Assembly (NCBI GenBank): GCA_028551475.1
Contig: CM052357.1
Span: forward strand, 5,999,931-6,063,930
Origin: Casuarina equisetifolia
Lineage: Eukaryota > Streptophyta > Magnoliopsida > Fagales > Casuarinaceae
Length of the DNA: 64,000 bases
Direction: 5' to 3'
Part shown: positions 62,501 through 64,000 of the stretch, in pieces
How positions within the stretch are numbered: the first letter of the stretch is position 1
Layout of the letters: each line of letters opens with the position of its first letter
The notes under the pieces: model-generated
What the model saw: the letters and a program-made list of their open reading frames with translations, nothing else
Told to the model about the DNA's origin: nothing
The model's database searches: none
Program-made: the position numbers and the translations under genes

Positions 62501-64000
62501 CTCTTATTTATTTTCCTTTTTTTCTTTCCTTACTCTTCAATATTTTTTCAATTTGTTTCTTGTCACGTAAATATGAAATAATACTTTGTACTTGGAGTTA
62601 TTTATTGAGTCCAACATAATCTTCTTTTCAAATGTCATAATTTTTATTAAATATGCTAACCAATGTACTAAAAAAGTAACTGACAATAAAGAAATAATTT
62701 TGTCTACTTCAAAAATTTAAGGCGCATTTAATAAGATGGTTGATCATAAAACCTCATGGTTATGTTATTTAAGTTTAAACACTTGGGACTTTAAAATTTA
62801 TTTGAGTGAATATTTAGATTAAAACTTAAGAGACGTAGCAAATATAGTTTTGTTCATCCTTGTATGTCTTCTAATCAATTGTAATATATAATTAGGAGAC
62901 AGTCATGATTGATTAGACTTCTCAACGGAACATACTCATTCAGCATTATCGAAATTAACAAGATGATTAATATTGACACAAATAATGAAGTCTTGAATTA
63001 CTGTTACCATCTTATAATTACCATACACTTGATATGATATGTCCATTTGGAGTTGCCTTTCATTTTATGATAAAATGCTGTCACCTTTCATCTATTGACT
63101 TCTCAATGAATAATATGGGACGACAGGATGGGGACGGTAAGACTATGACACTTTTTGTCTTCTAAATCCTTTAATAGTTAATAAGGATATGTGGGAGAAG
63201 GGGAAAAGCATGATTATTCTATTAGATTTTCCATGTCAGTCTCTTCTTTCCTTTTGTCTTTATGTTGATGGCACTACATGCATGTTAGTGGTAGGGTTCT
63301 TTTCACATTATATAGGTTTGAGATTCTCTATCAAGTAAAAAACATACAAAAGGAGTAAAAAATTGATAAAAATTTTATTTATTTGATAACTTACAGTTTT
63401 ACCAAGTTTTGCTTGATAGCTTAAACATAAATAATGGTTCATTTAAAAATATATTTAAGCTAATTAAAAATATAGTTAAAAGATTTGAACTTAAGATACT
63501 TACTTTTTAGGATTTTTCATATGAGTCATCGTCATTTTGATTATACCCAATTGGCAAAATAATTGAAGAGAAGATAAATTTTACTTTAATGATAATTCCA
63601 AAGTAAAATATAGCTAGTATAGAATAATTTACACTATTCTTAACAAGCCCCCTTATAGTCAAAGTGTGCTGCAAGTTTTGCAATGGATACTAAATAAATC
63701 ACAAACTCATTTGGAAAAAAGGCACATGTACCTTAAGTACCTACTAAACATGACATATAATTATCTCTTAAAAGATTTATTTATTCTTTAAAATTAACCA
63801 GTGAATATGTAATATGTCTTTATATTAAAGGGTATTTTCAAATAATATTTAAACAATGTAATATAAAGCTATCACTTTTTTCTTAAAGAATAATATATAC
63901 AACAAGAAAGACTGAATTAACAAAAAGAAAAAGCTTGCTCTATGATCACTATTTTAAATGGATTCAGCTTTTGAAAGTAGACCTACCAAAAAGTCTTTCT
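59521..64000. other. AT-rich intergenic end region, no gene seen
   Basis: A frame at 60861-61136 (91 codons) and several shorter ones have no recognisable motif. A somewhat more complex stretch at 61140-61340 shows no assignable feature. The rest is AT-rich, with one short minisatellite at 62201-62470. Confidence 0.5.
62201..62470. repeat. AT-rich minisatellite, period about 80 bp, about 3.4 copies
   Basis: Units start at 62201, 62281, 62360 and 62441 (steps of 80, 79 and 81) with the shared order: acttatttttc, then a ttaatgtgatgattt-like block, then a tgataaa-like block, then gatcat. Units have diverged by several substitutions each. Confidence 0.75.

Noticed and set aside
1..64000. tRNA, rRNA, snRNA or known microRNA genes
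   Set aside because: No cloverleaf, rRNA block or familiar microRNA sequence was recognised by eye on either strand; a tRNAscan-SE/Infernal run would be needed to exclude them.

Overview
The window is plant nuclear DNA from a flowering plant, probably a woody dicot or similar; the species cannot be fixed from sequence alone. The evidence is AT-rich intergenic DNA, multi-exon genes with GT/AG introns, LINE debris, and three genes of plant-typical families. Exon boundaries below were joined by hand from splice sites and reading-frame continuity.

Left part (1-21640): a segmental duplication. Copy 1 (about 31-4215) carries an intact four-exon gene for a secreted plant protein of unknown function (1627-3977, 511 aa). 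Copy 2 (about 5718-21640) is a dead paralogue swollen to almost 16 kb by nested insertions: a decayed LINE upstream (about 7080-9135), a 9.2-kb insert in intron 1 (9827-19028) and a roughly 0.5-kb insert inside exon 2 (about 19617-20137). The 9.2-kb insert is the oddest object in the window. It is a tandem array of about nine units of a decayed ankyrin-repeat/PGG-type membrane-protein gene with a 1.2-kb period. It is flanked by an imperfect 14-bp direct repeat. Two adjacent units share the same internal deletion.

Middle (21641-37321): mostly gene-poor and AT-rich. It holds one intronless gene on the minus strand (26832-29012), the U-box/ARM E3 ubiquitin ligase PUB17. A C-rich repeat and three W-box motifs lie upstream of it, and a CpG-rich island with two ACGTGTC elements lies at 32340-32680.

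Right (37322-58453): SMC2, the condensin ATPase (20 exons, plus strand, 1175 aa), has an E2F-type site just upstream of its start. It converges on a STICHEL-like gene (six coding exons, minus strand, 1187 aa) with a DNA polymerase III gamma/tau-type AAA+ module. The last 4.5 kb show no gene and contain a short 80-bp-period minisatellite.

The genes do not form a pathway; this is ordinary plant gene order. No convincing new multi-gene system is present. The most unusual material is the nested, locally amplified ankyrin array and the loss of a conserved U-box proline in PUB17.
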